Positions 19,660-28,891 of a stretch of DNA of 64,000 nucleotides are shown piece by piece. Every line of letters begins with the position of its first letter. Position 1 is the stretch's first letter. Origin of the DNA: Thermonema lapsum (GTDB taxonomy: Bacteria > Bacteroidota > Bacteroidia > Cytophagales > Thermonemataceae). Under the pieces are notes generated by a model. It was not told the origin of the DNA. It saw only the letters and a list, made by a program, of their open reading frames with translations, and did no database searches. The stretch covers positions 310,001-374,000 of the forward strand of contig NZ_JAASRN010000002.1 of the NCBI RefSeq assembly GCF_011761635.1, given 5' to 3'. Made by a program: the position numbers and the translations under genes.

Positions 19660-20568
19660 CTATGCAATCACTGCGCTTTCTGTCTGTGCTGCCTGTACTA
19701 TTTTCTTCACCAGCCCCTGCAGTACCTTGCCGGGTCCACACTCTACAAAGTGCACGGCACCGTCGCGATGCATATTTTGCACGCTTTGTGTCCAACGTAC
19801 GGGGGCAGTCAATTGTGCAATGAGGTTTTTCTTGATGGTTTCCACGTCGGTAGCTGGCTCTGCGTTTACATTTTGATAAACGGGGCAAAGCGGAGCTGCA
19901 AAGGCGGTGGCTTCGATGGCAGTTTGTAGCTCTTGGCGAGCGGGCTCCATCAGGGGTGAATGAAAAGCCCCTCCTACCTGCAATACTAAGGCGCGTTTGG
20001 CACCGGCTTCCTTCAGGCGCTCACAAGCGCGGTTTATCCCTTTCACAGTACCCGAGATGACCAACTGCCCGGGGCAGTTGTAGTTAGCCGGCACCACCAG
20101 AAATTCGTCGCCTTCGGCACTTACTTCTTCGCATATTTTTTCTACAGTGGCATCGTCCAGTCCCAAGATAGCCGCCATGGTTGAAGGTTGTTGCTCGCAA
20201 GCCTTTTGCATAGCTTCGGCACGCTTGGCAACCAAACGCAAGCCGTCCTCAAAAGAAAGCGCACCGGCTGCCACCAAAGCAGAGAATTCTCCCAGTGAAT
20301 GCCCTGCCACCATATCGGCTTGAAAAGCGGGCAACAGGCGTGCCATCACCACCGAATGAATGAAGATAGCAGGCTGCGTGACGTTGGTTTGCTTGAGCTG
20401 TTCTTCGGTTCCTTCAAACATAATGTCGGTAATGCGAAACCCGAGTATGTCGTTGGCTTGCTCAAATAATGCTTTTGCTTTGGCGTTGCTTTCGTAAAGC
20501 TCTTTGCCCATACCAGGGAACTGCGCCCCTTGTCCGGGAAATACGTATGCTTTTTTCATTTTTTCCAT
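19660..20568 (-). CDS. fabD: Malonyl-CoA:ACP transacylase FabD
   Basis: A 302-residue acyltransferase that loads malonyl groups onto ACP for fatty-acid synthesis. Seen: KAYVFPGQGAQFPGMGKELY at the N-terminus, nucleophilic Ser in AGHSLGEF (about 91), catalytic His in GAFHSPLM (about 203) and the terminal ECGPGKVLQGLVKKI. Start may be at the second Met (MKKAYVF, 20559), three codons later. It stands alone, away from other fab genes. Confidence 0.95.
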   Translation of the reverse strand: MEKMKKAYVFPGQGAQFPGMGKELYESNAKAKALFEQANDILGFRITDIMFEGTEEQLKQTNVTQPAIFIHSVVMARLLPAFQADMVAGHSLGEFSALVAAGALSFEDGLRLVAKRAEAMQKACEQQPSTMAAILGLDDATVEKICEEVSAEGDEFLVVPANYNCPGQLVISGTVKGINRACERLKEAGAKRALVLQVGGAFHSPLMEPARQELQTAIEATAFAAPLCPVYQNVNAEPATDVETIKKNLIAQLTAPVRWTQSVQNMHRDGAVHFVECGPGKVLQGLVKKIVQAAQTESAVIA

Positions 20569-20625
20569 TTATTTTTAGCATTTACCAATGGGTAAAGATA
20601 AGAAAGGATGGCTGAATGATACAAA

Positions 20626-20652
20626 AAAGACCTTGGCAGTGCCAAGGTCTTT
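20626..20652 (-). terminator. Terminator of the LolA-like gene
   Basis: A 12-bp perfect stem with a 3-nt loop (AAAGACCTTGGC, AGT, GCCAAGGTCTTT) lies 27 bp downstream of the LolA-like stop codon. Confidence 0.85.
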
Positions 20653-20678
20653 CGTCTTTACAAAGCATGAAAGAGTTT

Positions 20679-21335
20679 TTATCTTAAATCCACCACTTCC
20701 ACACCGGGATAATCTGCAGGATTGAAGGTGAAATACTTGTCGTCCACCTTCACATTGAACTCCAGACGTGTAAAAGTATATTTATAGCGGTTTTGATTTT
20801 TTTCGAATATTTCGAAGCTCTTGATAGAATTCGAAGCTTCATTTATATGCAAACGGATTTTAAAATGGTTTTTGTTGCGGTCAATCGGCTGCAAATCAAT
20901 CACATCGTATATTTTGCCCCGCTCGGCAACACGTTCTACCCAGATGTATTTGTAATCGCGCTTGTATAGGGTAAAAATTTTATCGGGTGTGATTTCCGCC
21001 TCGTCGGGTTCATAGTTAGAGATATTCACCTCGTTGGTTTGTTTGAGGTATGTCCAAAGAGTGCTTCCGTTGTTAATGACTTCTTGCTCAGGCAAAATCA
21101 AACGATATTTGTTGCCTTTCATTACGAATGTTCCTTCGGTTTTTTCATATACGTTGTGTATAGAATTGCGCATTTCATAGGTAAAATAAGCACGCAATGC
21201 TTCTACGCTCTTATATTTTTTTTCTACCTTTTGCAGAATTTCTGCTGCTTTTTGCTCGTATGAAGTTTGTGCATAGCCAATTCGGGCTATAAGCAAGACA
21301 AGGCACAGGAATAGGCGTTTTTTCATGATTCTCAT
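20679..21335 (-). CDS. LolA-like outer-membrane lipoprotein carrier protein
   Basis: A 218-residue periplasmic protein with a signal peptide (best from the Met at 21326: MKKRLFLCLVLLIARIGYAQ). The body has the LolA/LolB-fold strand pattern: YFTYEMRNSIHNVYEKTEGTFVMKGNKYRLILPEQEVINNGSTLWTYLK type segments and a C-terminal FNPADYPGVEVVDLR. LolA carries lipoproteins across the periplasm. It lies immediately downstream of ftsK (27 bp), as is common in Bacteroidota, and probably shares its transcript. Confidence 0.82.
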   Translation of the reverse strand: MRIMKKRLFLCLVLLIARIGYAQTSYEQKAAEILQKVEKKYKSVEALRAYFTYEMRNSIHNVYEKTEGTFVMKGNKYRLILPEQEVINNGSTLWTYLKQTNEVNISNYEPDEAEITPDKIFTLYKRDYKYIWVERVAERGKIYDVIDLQPIDRNKNHFKIRLHINEASNSIKSFEIFEKNQNRYKYTFTRLEFNVKVDDKYFTFNPADYPGVEVVDLR

Positions 21336-21362
21336 TGCTTTTTATTTTCACTTTTTACAAGG

Positions 21363-24008
21363 TCAAGCATGTTTTTTGTTTAGTTCATTCAATAACTGTT
21401 CCAAAGCATACTCATCGGGGATGAGCACCTCGCGCGCCTTGCTTCCTTCAAAGGGTCCTACAATGCCGGCTTGCTCGAGTTGGTCGATGATGCGCCCGGC
21501 ACGGTTGTAACCTATTTTCAGGCGGCGCTGCAAAAGCGAAGTGCTTCCTTGCTGGTGCATCACTACAATACGGGCTGCTTCTTCGAAGAAGGCATCGCGT
21601 TCAGACAAGTCCACCTCTCCGACTTCGTTTTCACCCGACTCGCCCACGTATTCAGGCAATAGGTAAGCCGAAGCATAGCCTCTCTGCTCACCAATAAAGT
21701 TGCAAAGGGCTTCCACTTCATGCGTATCGATGAAGGCGCACTGCACACGCACCAAGTCTGCTCCCATAGAAAAGAGCATATCCCCCATACCAACCAGTTG
21801 TTCGGCGCCACCCGTATCCAAGATGGTGCGCGAGTCCACTTTGGATGTTACCCGGAAAGAAAGGCGTGCCGGGAAATTGGCTTTGATGATGCCGGTAATG
21901 ACGTTGACCGAGGGGCGTTGGGTAGCCACCACCAAGTGAATGCCGATGGCACGTGCCAACTGCGCCAAACGGGCGATGGGCTGCTCTACTTCTTTGCCTG
22001 CGGTCATCATCAAATCTGCCAGCTCATCGATGATGAGTACGATATAGGGCATGAAACGGTGCCCATTTTCGGGGTTGAGCCGTCGCTCCAAAAATTTTTT
22101 ATTGTATTCTTTGATATTGCGGCAGCCTGCTTTCTTGAGCAGGTCATAGCGTGTATCCATCTCGATACACAACGAGTAGAGTGTGTTGATGACCTTAGAT
22201 GTGTCGGTGATGATAGCTTCTTCCTCGTTGGGCAGTTTGGCAAGAAAATGGCGCTCTATTTTATTGTATAAGGTAAGCTCCACCTTCTTGGGGTCCACCA
22301 GCACAAACTTCAATTCGGCAGGGTGCTTTTTGTAAAGCAAAGAAGCCAAAATTACATTCAAGCCTACCGACTTACCTTGTCCTGTCGCCCCTGCAATGAG
22401 CAGATGCGGCATCTTGGCAAGGTCAACCATGAATATCTCATTGGTTACGGTTTTACCAAAAGCAATGGGCAGGGCATATTTGGTATTGCGGAATTGCTCG
22501 CTCTCTAAAATGGGGCGCAATGCCACCAACTCACGTTTTTTGTTGGGTACTTCAATCCCTATGGTTCCTTTACCAGGGATGGGCGCAATGATGCGAATGC
22601 CCAAAGCAGAAAGACTCAATGCAATGTCGTCTTCAAGACTTTTGATTTTAGAAATACGCACCCCTGCTTTGGGCACCAACTCATAGAGCGTAACCGTAGG
22701 ACCGATGGTCGCCTTGATAGACTCGATGCCGATGCCATAGTGCCCGAGGGTTTCCACTATCTTGTCTTTGTTGGCTTCCAGCTCTTCGCGTGTTACTTGC
22801 ACACTTTCGGCAGGTGCTGCATCGAGCAAAGAGGTGGGCGGCATTTGATAGCGCGACAGCTCCAGGCGAGGGTCATAGGCGAAATCTAAGCTGCCTACTG
22901 CCGGTACAGCTTCCGCTTCTTCGTCCTCTATGTCACTGGCTACATCATTCACTACCGATGACACAGACGGCGCCTTTGTAGTATTGACTACCTCTACAGT
23001 AAGAGGCGTATCTTTTGAAGCTTGCTTTTTCTGAGTTTCATCAACAGAGAGGGCAATAGATGTAGCTTCGTCTGCTCTCTCTTCTTTGTTATTAGCATCA
23101 TCATCATCTTCTTCATCTACTACCGCACGGAGGCTTTGAGCATCGGTTGTGTTACTTATCTCGTTGCTTTCTTCGTGCTCCTCTTCTTCCTCTTCTCCAA
23201 TACGCAGCAGCTTAATGCCCATTTTTTCGATTTCCTCCTCTATCTTTTTTTCATCTTCATAAAGCAGGCGGCTCACTTCTGCTTCCTCCTTATCGACTTC
23301 TTCTTCCTCTTCCTCTTCACTATCGTTCAGAGAAGGGGTTGGCGGTGGCACGGGGTGCGTGGTTTGAGCATCAACCATACGTTTCACAATGCGCCACCGT
23401 TTCCAATCCACGCTTGTGATATTCCAGAAGTAGATGGCAAACACAATAAAACAGAGTGCCAGCCATAAGGGGGTGCCCCATCCGATGAGGGCGTGAGTCC
23501 AGCGTGCCAACTCGTAGCCTACACCGCCGGCAATCAAAGTAAAATAGTTACCCTCGGGCAGAGTTACTGCCAAGTATCCTAAAAGATAGCTAAACCAAAA
23601 AGCCAAAAAGAGAAAAAGTAAGAATGTACGTTTGAAGGCGAACAGGCGCACACGGAATATCAGGTCCACAGCGGTATGCAACAGCAGAGGCACGAGAAAA
23701 AAAGCGCCTAACCCCATCCAACGAAAGATAAAGCGGTAAGAGAGCAGCGCCCCATAGATGCCCAGCCAGTTTTCTACTTCATCGCCAGCTTCAATAACAC
23801 CGGTGTTGTCGATTGCCTCCACTACGCTTTGGTCTGCCTTGGCAGTGAACAAGTAAGACGTAAACGCCAAGAGTAAATAAAAAGCAGCAAAAAATAAAGC
23901 AAAGCCAAGCGTTAGTTGCAAACGTCTGTCTTTCAGCCATCCTATACGCCTTTTGGCTTTGCGCAGCGGCTCGTTTTTAGGGGTATTCTTAGGTGTATTT
24001 TTAGTCAT
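21363..24008 (-). CDS. ftsK: DNA translocase FtsK/SpoIIIE
   Basis: An 881-residue septal DNA pump. Four to five membrane helices fill residues 30-200, then a low-complexity very acidic linker with long Glu/Asp runs (about 225-365), then the alpha/beta motor with Walker A GATGQGKSVGLN (about 537), Walker B IVLIIDELADLMMTAGKE (about 650) and a C-terminal gamma winged helix (LQRRLKIGYNRAGRIIDQLE) that reads polar DNA motifs. Length is usual. Downstream lolA-like gene is probably co-transcribed. The poly-acidic linker is compositionally extreme but in the position of the normal variable FtsK linker. Confidence 0.95.
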   Translation of the reverse strand: MTKNTPKNTPKNEPLRKAKRRIGWLKDRRLQLTLGFALFFAAFYLLLAFTSYLFTAKADQSVVEAIDNTGVIEAGDEVENWLGIYGALLSYRFIFRWMGLGAFFLVPLLLHTAVDLIFRVRLFAFKRTFLLFLFLAFWFSYLLGYLAVTLPEGNYFTLIAGGVGYELARWTHALIGWGTPLWLALCFIVFAIYFWNITSVDWKRWRIVKRMVDAQTTHPVPPPTPSLNDSEEEEEEEVDKEEAEVSRLLYEDEKKIEEEIEKMGIKLLRIGEEEEEEHEESNEISNTTDAQSLRAVVDEEDDDDANNKEERADEATSIALSVDETQKKQASKDTPLTVEVVNTTKAPSVSSVVNDVASDIEDEEAEAVPAVGSLDFAYDPRLELSRYQMPPTSLLDAAPAESVQVTREELEANKDKIVETLGHYGIGIESIKATIGPTVTLYELVPKAGVRISKIKSLEDDIALSLSALGIRIIAPIPGKGTIGIEVPNKKRELVALRPILESEQFRNTKYALPIAFGKTVTNEIFMVDLAKMPHLLIAGATGQGKSVGLNVILASLLYKKHPAELKFVLVDPKKVELTLYNKIERHFLAKLPNEEEAIITDTSKVINTLYSLCIEMDTRYDLLKKAGCRNIKEYNKKFLERRLNPENGHRFMPYIVLIIDELADLMMTAGKEVEQPIARLAQLARAIGIHLVVATQRPSVNVITGIIKANFPARLSFRVTSKVDSRTILDTGGAEQLVGMGDMLFSMGADLVRVQCAFIDTHEVEALCNFIGEQRGYASAYLLPEYVGESGENEVGEVDLSERDAFFEEAARIVVMHQQGSTSLLQRRLKIGYNRAGRIIDQLEQAGIVGPFEGSKAREVLIPDEYALEQLLNELNKKHA

Positions 24009-24058
24009 AGCGTCAAGAAGCAGGCATGTTTTGCAAAAGCTAATTTAACGAAATCCTT

Positions 24059-25093
24059 TCAATTTTCTTCACGAAGCAGCTGTTTGAGGCTACGCTTCAC
24101 CAAAGCCGGACCAGCATAAACAAAGCCAGTATAAAGCTGCACAAGGTCGGCACCCGAACGCAAGCGGCGGCATACGTCGGCGGGTTCCATGAGCCCCCCC
24201 ACCGAAACAATAGGAAAGCCATTGCCCGCATATTTTCGTAGCAGCTGCAGCACTTCACAGGAGCGCCCTTTCAAAGGCGCGCCACTTAAACCTCCTGCCC
24301 CGAGGGTCTCTACTTCCTCTTGTGGCGTACGCAGCCCTTGCCTGTCAATGGTGGTGTTGGTGGCTATGATGCCGGCAATGCCCGTTTGTTTGACTATCTC
24401 AATCACATCTTTCAGTTGTTCTTCATTCAAGTCAGGAGATATCTTCAATAAGATGGGTTTAGGCTGCGGCTTAGCCACATTGCGACGCTGTAGCTCCCCC
24501 AAGAGTTGTTTCAAGGGCTCTCTTTCTTGTAGTTCCCGCAGGTTGGGTGTGTTAGGCGAGCTCACATTTACCACAAAGTAATCTACATAATCAAAAAGCT
24601 TTTCAAAGCACATTACGTAGTCTTCGGCAGCACGTTCGTTGGGGGTGTTTTTGTTTTTGCCTATGTTGCCGCCTATTACTATGTTCGATTTACGTTTTTT
24701 CAGACGCTCCACGATGGCATCTACCCCATCGTTGTTGAAGCCCATGCGGTTGATGAGGGCTCGGTCGCTCACAAGGCGGAAAAGACGGGGACGGGGATTG
24801 CCCGCCTGTGGGCGTGGCGTAACGGTGCCTATCTCTACAAAACCAAAACCAAAGTATTCCCATACATCCAGCAGAAGGGCGTTTTTATCGAAGCCTGCCG
24901 CCAAGCCTATGGGATTGCGAAAACGAATGCCCCAATATGCACGTTCCAAACGCGGGTCTTCTACCACAAAAAGCCTCTTACACAAGGATTTGACAAAGGG
25001 CAGACGCATCAACAGGCGCAAACAGACAAAGGTAAAATGGTGTGCCTGCTCGGCAGGCAGTAAGAAAAGCAAACGGCGAACCAGTGAATACAT
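24059..25093 (-). CDS. pyrD: Dihydroorotate dehydrogenase (quinone), class 2
   Basis: A 344-residue FMN enzyme of pyrimidine synthesis that passes electrons to quinone at the inner membrane. The N-terminal helical extension (MYSLVRRLLFLLPAEQAHHF) is the class 2 membrane-docking region. Catalytic Ser lies in NVSSPNTPNLRELQ, and FMN-site segments GLAAGFDKN and VGGLMEPAD are visible. It follows the glycosyltransferase 39 gene by 9 bp. Confidence 0.95.
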   Translation of the reverse strand: MYSLVRRLLFLLPAEQAHHFTFVCLRLLMRLPFVKSLCKRLFVVEDPRLERAYWGIRFRNPIGLAAGFDKNALLLDVWEYFGFGFVEIGTVTPRPQAGNPRPRLFRLVSDRALINRMGFNNDGVDAIVERLKKRKSNIVIGGNIGKNKNTPNERAAEDYVMCFEKLFDYVDYFVVNVSSPNTPNLRELQEREPLKQLLGELQRRNVAKPQPKPILLKISPDLNEEQLKDVIEIVKQTGIAGIIATNTTIDRQGLRTPQEEVETLGAGGLSGAPLKGRSCEVLQLLRKYAGNGFPIVSVGGLMEPADVCRRLRSGADLVQLYTGFVYAGPALVKRSLKQLLREEN

Positions 25094-25102
25094 CCCTTCG
25101 CT

Positions 25103-26755
25103 TTATTTTTTAGGTTCTCGAACAAAAAAAGCAAAACCGCCTTTTTCACCTATTAGTTTCACATCGGCATAAGGTGCCATGCGGTCTTTTTGATTGGCTT
25201 TTACCACAAAGTAAGCAGGCTTGTCTATGTCTGCCTGCAACAACCACAACTCGTCTTTGCTTTTGGGATTGGCTTGTGGTTGCATGCGGGCATAGAAATA
25301 GTGGGCATAGCTCTTAAAGCCTACCGGGCGCACATACACGTCCTTTCCTTGCAGGCTTTTGTAAAACTCAATAGCCGGTCGCTGAGAATAGGCTTCTATC
25401 TTGGGCACTATTACCACCAAGTAGCCCATCAGACACACTGCCGTAGCATAGCAAAGCCACAGCAAGCCGGCACGCAGGCGGTGTTGCCATATCCAGTAGA
25501 TACCCACCGATGCCAACACCACATAAAGCAAGCCCATGAGGAACTCCCAGCCCCCCCAGGGCACCTCCACCTGCAAACAAGCCACCGCAAAGGGGTCTTT
25601 GATAAAAGCGTAGAACGACTCCTTGAAATAAGCAAAAAGCGGCAATGCCGTAAGCAAGAGCCCAAACACAGTGCCTACTACCAGCAATAGCCGGCGCACA
25701 TAGAGAGGCAAGGGCGCTTGCTCTTCCATGTGCCAATAGACCACATATGCTGCCAAAAAGGAAAGCGGGAAATAAGCAAGTGAAGAATAATGCACAATTT
25801 TGGTTTTCACCAAAGTAAATACAATCATGACCACCCAAAAGAGCCCCAACATCCAACGGCGCAGATGCAAGGGGTCGGGGTGCTGTTCTTGCTTGCCAAA
25901 AGCGGGCAGTGCCAACACAGACATAGGGAAACAGCCCAAGAATACAACCACAAAATGATAGAAAAAGGGCTGTTCATGCCCTGCATCGGGGGTGGTCAGC
26001 AGGCGTATGTGATAGCGAATAAACTCTTCGATGAACCAAGTGCCGTGCTGAATCAACTCCAGCCCGTACCAAGCAAAGGAAGTAACAAAAGCAGCAAAGG
26101 CAAAGGCGAATACATCTATGAAACGTGCTACGCGACGAAAACCATGCCACGCCCAAAAAACCAAGAAACTAAGCCCTACCATCAACAACCCCACAGGTCC
26201 TTTGGTAAGGATAGCCATGCCGGTAAATGCTCCTGCCACCGTAGCCCACTTCAAAGCGAAGGGCGTTTTGTAAGCCGCCACGGCACGCGCCAGCCCATAT
26301 ACTCCCAAAAAAATAAAATAGTTGAACACGGGGTCTATGATGGCTGACTTAAAGTAGAAATGCGGCAAAAAAGAGCCCAAGTAACACAAGCCCCAGATAA
26401 AACCAAAGCGACCGTCATAGTGGCGTTTGCCAATGAAATAAAAAGTAAGCAAGGTAATCACCCCAAAAACGGCATTGGGAAAGCGGGCTGCCCATTCGTT
26501 CACGCCAAAGACCTTCATACTGAGCACCTGCAACCAAAAGAAAAAGGGCGGCTTTTCCCAAAAAGGTTCAAAGTTGATTTGTACACGCGTATAATTGCCT
26601 GTAACCAGCATTTCCCGCGCCGACTCGGCAAAGTTAATTTCGTCCCAGTCGAACAGGTGTACTTTCCCCAAGAAGGGAAAGAAAAAGACCATCCCGGAAA
26701 GCATCAAGATGAGCCAATGGTAGGGATAGTCTTTATCGAAGATGCGCTTTATCAT
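25103..26755 (-). CDS. Glycosyltransferase family 39 / ArnT-like membrane glycosyltransferase
   Basis: A 550-residue polytopic protein with about 11-12 membrane helices. The periplasmic motif LFDWDEINFAESAREML (about 33-49) carries the acidic residues of the catalytic loop of GT-C enzymes such as ArnT and PMTs, which move sugars from polyprenyl-phosphate donors. The start at 26755 (MIKRIFDKDYPYHWL) is preferred because it overlaps the stop of the upstream glycosyltransferase as ATGA; an ORF from 26815 only adds unconvincing residues. Pairing with a GT2 polyprenyl-phosphate sugar synthase is functionally sensible. Confidence 0.85.
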   Translation of the reverse strand: MIKRIFDKDYPYHWLILMLSGMVFFFPFLGKVHLFDWDEINFAESAREMLVTGNYTRVQINFEPFWEKPPFFFWLQVLSMKVFGVNEWAARFPNAVFGVITLLTFYFIGKRHYDGRFGFIWGLCYLGSFLPHFYFKSAIIDPVFNYFIFLGVYGLARAVAAYKTPFALKWATVAGAFTGMAILTKGPVGLLMVGLSFLVFWAWHGFRRVARFIDVFAFAFAAFVTSFAWYGLELIQHGTWFIEEFIRYHIRLLTTPDAGHEQPFFYHFVVVFLGCFPMSVLALPAFGKQEQHPDPLHLRRWMLGLFWVVMIVFTLVKTKIVHYSSLAYFPLSFLAAYVVYWHMEEQAPLPLYVRRLLLVVGTVFGLLLTALPLFAYFKESFYAFIKDPFAVACLQVEVPWGGWEFLMGLLYVVLASVGIYWIWQHRLRAGLLWLCYATAVCLMGYLVVIVPKIEAYSQRPAIEFYKSLQGKDVYVRPVGFKSYAHYFYARMQPQANPKSKDELWLLQADIDKPAYFVVKANQKDRMAPYADVKLIGEKGGFAFFVREPKK

Positions 26756-27522
26756 GGCTTTTGTTTTGTTGTGGATGGGTTGTTTTGAAGCAGTTTCCAA
26801 GACCATATACCCCAACGATGCAAGCGATAACGCAACGACACGCGCAACACACCCAAACCATAAATCACGCTCCGCTTGAAATTGATAGAAGAAGCCTCTT
26901 CAAAATAGCGCGTGGGGCAGGTTACTTCGGCGATTTCATAACCCGCGTTGAATATCTGTGCTATGATTTCGTTGTCAAAAATGAAATCGTCAGAGTTTTG
27001 TTCGAAGTCGATGCTGCGCAGCACCTGTGCCGAGAATGCCCGGTAGCCCGTGTGGTATTCCGACAGCTTTTGGTTCAGCAATAAGTTCTGAAAGAGCGTA
27101 AGCGCACGGTTGGCTATGTATTTATACACAGGCATGCCGCCCTTCAAAGCTCCTTTGCCCAAAATACGCGACGCAAATACTACCGGATACACCTCCTCGC
27201 CTATGATAGACACCATGGCAGTAATCAGCTTGGGCGTGTATTGATAATCGGGATGCAGCATTACTACAATGTCGGCACCCAGCTCAAGGGCGGTTTTATA
27301 GCAGGTCTTTTGGTTACCGCCATAGCCTTTATTCTGCTCGTGCCGTATCACATGACGAATACCCAGCTTGCGTGCCAAATCAAAGGTATCGTCCGAGCTG
27401 GCGTCATCGACCAATATCACTTCATCGACAATATCGAAAGGGATTTCCCGATAGGTTCTTTCTAAAGTACGGGCTGCGTTGTAAGCAGGCAAAACAACAG
27501 CTACTTTCTTTCCTGAATACAT
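26752..27522 (-). CDS. Family 2 glycosyltransferase (dolichyl/polyprenyl-phosphate sugar synthase-like)
   Basis: A 256-residue GT-A enzyme. Seen: VVLPAYNAARTLERTYREIP (N-terminal), EVILVDDASSDDT, then MLHPDYQYTPKLI where the usual DxD acidic site lies, and a basic-aromatic C-terminus. It resembles DPM1-type synthases that make polyprenyl-phosphate sugars, which would feed the membrane GT39 enzyme encoded just downstream (4-bp overlap). The start at 27522 (MYSGKKVAVVLPAYN) is set by homology pattern and by a near-perfect promoter at 27546-27576; the in-frame extension to 27684 would overlap that promoter. Confidence 0.88.
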   Translation of the reverse strand: MYSGKKVAVVLPAYNAARTLERTYREIPFDIVDEVILVDDASSDDTFDLARKLGIRHVIRHEQNKGYGGNQKTCYKTALELGADIVVMLHPDYQYTPKLITAMVSIIGEEVYPVVFASRILGKGALKGGMPVYKYIANRALTLFQNLLLNQKLSEYHTGYRAFSAQVLRSIDFEQNSDDFIFDNEIIAQIFNAGYEIAEVTCPTRYFEEASSINFKRSVIYGLGVLRVSLRYRLHRWGIWSWKLLQNNPSTTKQKP

Positions 27523-27545
27523 GTTTGTTGAATGGTTTTGGCACA

Positions 27546-27576
27546 CAAATATAAAAGCATTTCGGGGCACTACCAA
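27546..27576 (-). promoter_or_regulatory. Bacteroidota-type promoter of the glycosyltransferase pair
   Basis: On the minus strand TTG (27576-27574), a 20-nt spacer and TATATTTG (27553-27546) match the Bacteroidota sigma-A consensus TTG-N20-TANNTTTG. It lies 24 bp before the ATG at 27522 and decides between the two possible starts of that gene. Confidence 0.7.
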
Positions 27577-28001
27577 TTGGGTAAACAAAAAGCCGGATGC
27601 AGCAAGCTGCACACCGGCGGTCAAGGGCAAACCGTCGAAGTTATATAAGCAGGCAGCATAGAAGTCTTTTTGGTCAGGTCGCACCTACGCTTTTTTGACC
27701 TTAAAGCAAAACAAAAGAAGAGTACAATACCCTGATGAACTTAAACCAAGCACTTGAAAAACATAGGGCTTCACAGTATTTTGAAGCTTAGACACCCCCA
27801 ACATTACAGCCAAAGCATTTTTATTTCAATTTTCAAAAAATCAGCCCATGCAAGCATATTCTCAAGAGCGCCCAATCCAAGAGCGAGCGACTTGGTCATG
27901 TCAGGCACAAGGTGCTAAAAGGCAGCAAGAAAATCGAGCAGGATATTGAAAAGGAGCACAATAAAACTTGCGCTCCTTTTCAACACAGAAAACACTGAAG
28001 G
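27577..28001. other. Intergenic stretch without a recognisable gene
   Basis: About 425 bp between the glycosyltransferase promoter and the GLPGLI gene stop. It holds a hairpin near its right end (27951-27979). Only short ORFs (for example a 33-codon one from 27848 on the plus strand) are present and none has support. I see no RNA gene, repeat or mobile element in it. Confidence 0.5.
27951..27979 (-). terminator. Hairpin downstream of the GLPGLI gene
   Basis: An inverted repeat of AAGGAGC-type arms with a 10-15-nt interior lies 23 bp beyond the stop. The T-run after it is weak on the minus strand, so efficiency is uncertain. Confidence 0.5.
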
Positions 28002-28856
28002 CTACTTCCAATAATCAAGCTCCCGCCACACTTTGGAAGCTTCTTGCAAGGTAAAGGGCGAAGAAGCCTCTTTCACCATCCTCCGTTTGCGGTTTTCCTC
28101 TTCTATCCGCTTTTTCAAAAAATCTTTACGCGTCGCGTAATATGAAGCATGCTTTATTTTTTGCTTAACCTGTGCCACCCTTTCTTTCAACTGCGCCTCT
28201 TGCAGGTATTCGACCCCCACCAATTGAAAGACCAAGCGTCTATTCTGCTCGTACGCTTCCAATACCAAGCCCGGAAGCCCCCTAAGCTTCCATGGACCAT
28301 AGGCATAAGGTATGGAAGGTGCATACCATACTACATATTGCCGTCCCCGGAAAGTCCCCGTTGCCTTCTTACAATCGACACCCGATATGTTGCGCTTTTC
28401 TGCCGGCTGAGGTGCCCACTCTATTTTCAAGGCATCGCAATTTTCTTGATAGCCCATAGAACTACTTGCCACCCACTCCCAAGCTTCATTCCCGCCATGG
28501 CATTCATTGTAAAAGTAGTACTCCCATGCATCCAAACGAAACGGCATATTTTGAGCGTTGATAGTCACTTTGCCTTCATCAGATGCTCCTTCCATTTGTT
28601 TGATTATCCACTGCATAGTCTCCTCTTCGGAAGCAGGCTCGGCTTTTTCCACATAAAACGAAGCGTTTTGGTCAAAATACAAGTCTGCATACCACGCATT
28701 TTTCTGTGTAGCTTCGGGAAAATGCAGGCTGTCTTTCCACCGCCAGTCTTCAATTACCAAATAGCGGACATGTGTGAGCTGTGCACGGGCAGTAGTGCAA
28801 AGGAAACAAAACCAAAGACTACACCAATACAAGATTGTTTTTTGTTTTGCATTCAT
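28002..28856 (-). CDS. GLPGLI family secreted protein
   Basis: A 284-residue protein with a signal peptide (MNAKQKTILYWCSLWFCFL...ARAQ) and the name-giving motif GLPGLVLEAYE (near residue 215) preceded by SIPYAYGPWKLR. The family is Bacteroidota-specific and of unknown function, usually located beside a TonB-type outer-membrane protein, as here. The start at 28856 is preferred over 28910 because it gives a clean signal peptide. It begins 35 bp after the upstream receptor gene ends, so one transcript is likely. Confidence 0.88.
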   Translation of the reverse strand: MNAKQKTILYWCSLWFCFLCTTARAQLTHVRYLVIEDWRWKDSLHFPEATQKNAWYADLYFDQNASFYVEKAEPASEEETMQWIIKQMEGASDEGKVTINAQNMPFRLDAWEYYFYNECHGGNEAWEWVASSSMGYQENCDALKIEWAPQPAEKRNISGVDCKKATGTFRGRQYVVWYAPSIPYAYGPWKLRGLPGLVLEAYEQNRRLVFQLVGVEYLQEAQLKERVAQVKQKIKHASYYATRKDFLKKRIEEENRKRRMVKEASSPFTLQEASKVWRELDYWK

Positions 28857-28891
28857 ATCTTTTCTGAATTTAAGGTAGCACTTTTCTTTGT

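Noticed and set aside
27523-27684. N-terminal extension of the family 2 glycosyltransferase
   Set aside because: A consensus promoter lies inside it and its residues are unlike GT2 proteins.
27848-27949. 33-codon plus-strand ORF in the intergenic region
   Set aside because: Very short, no support from motif or context.
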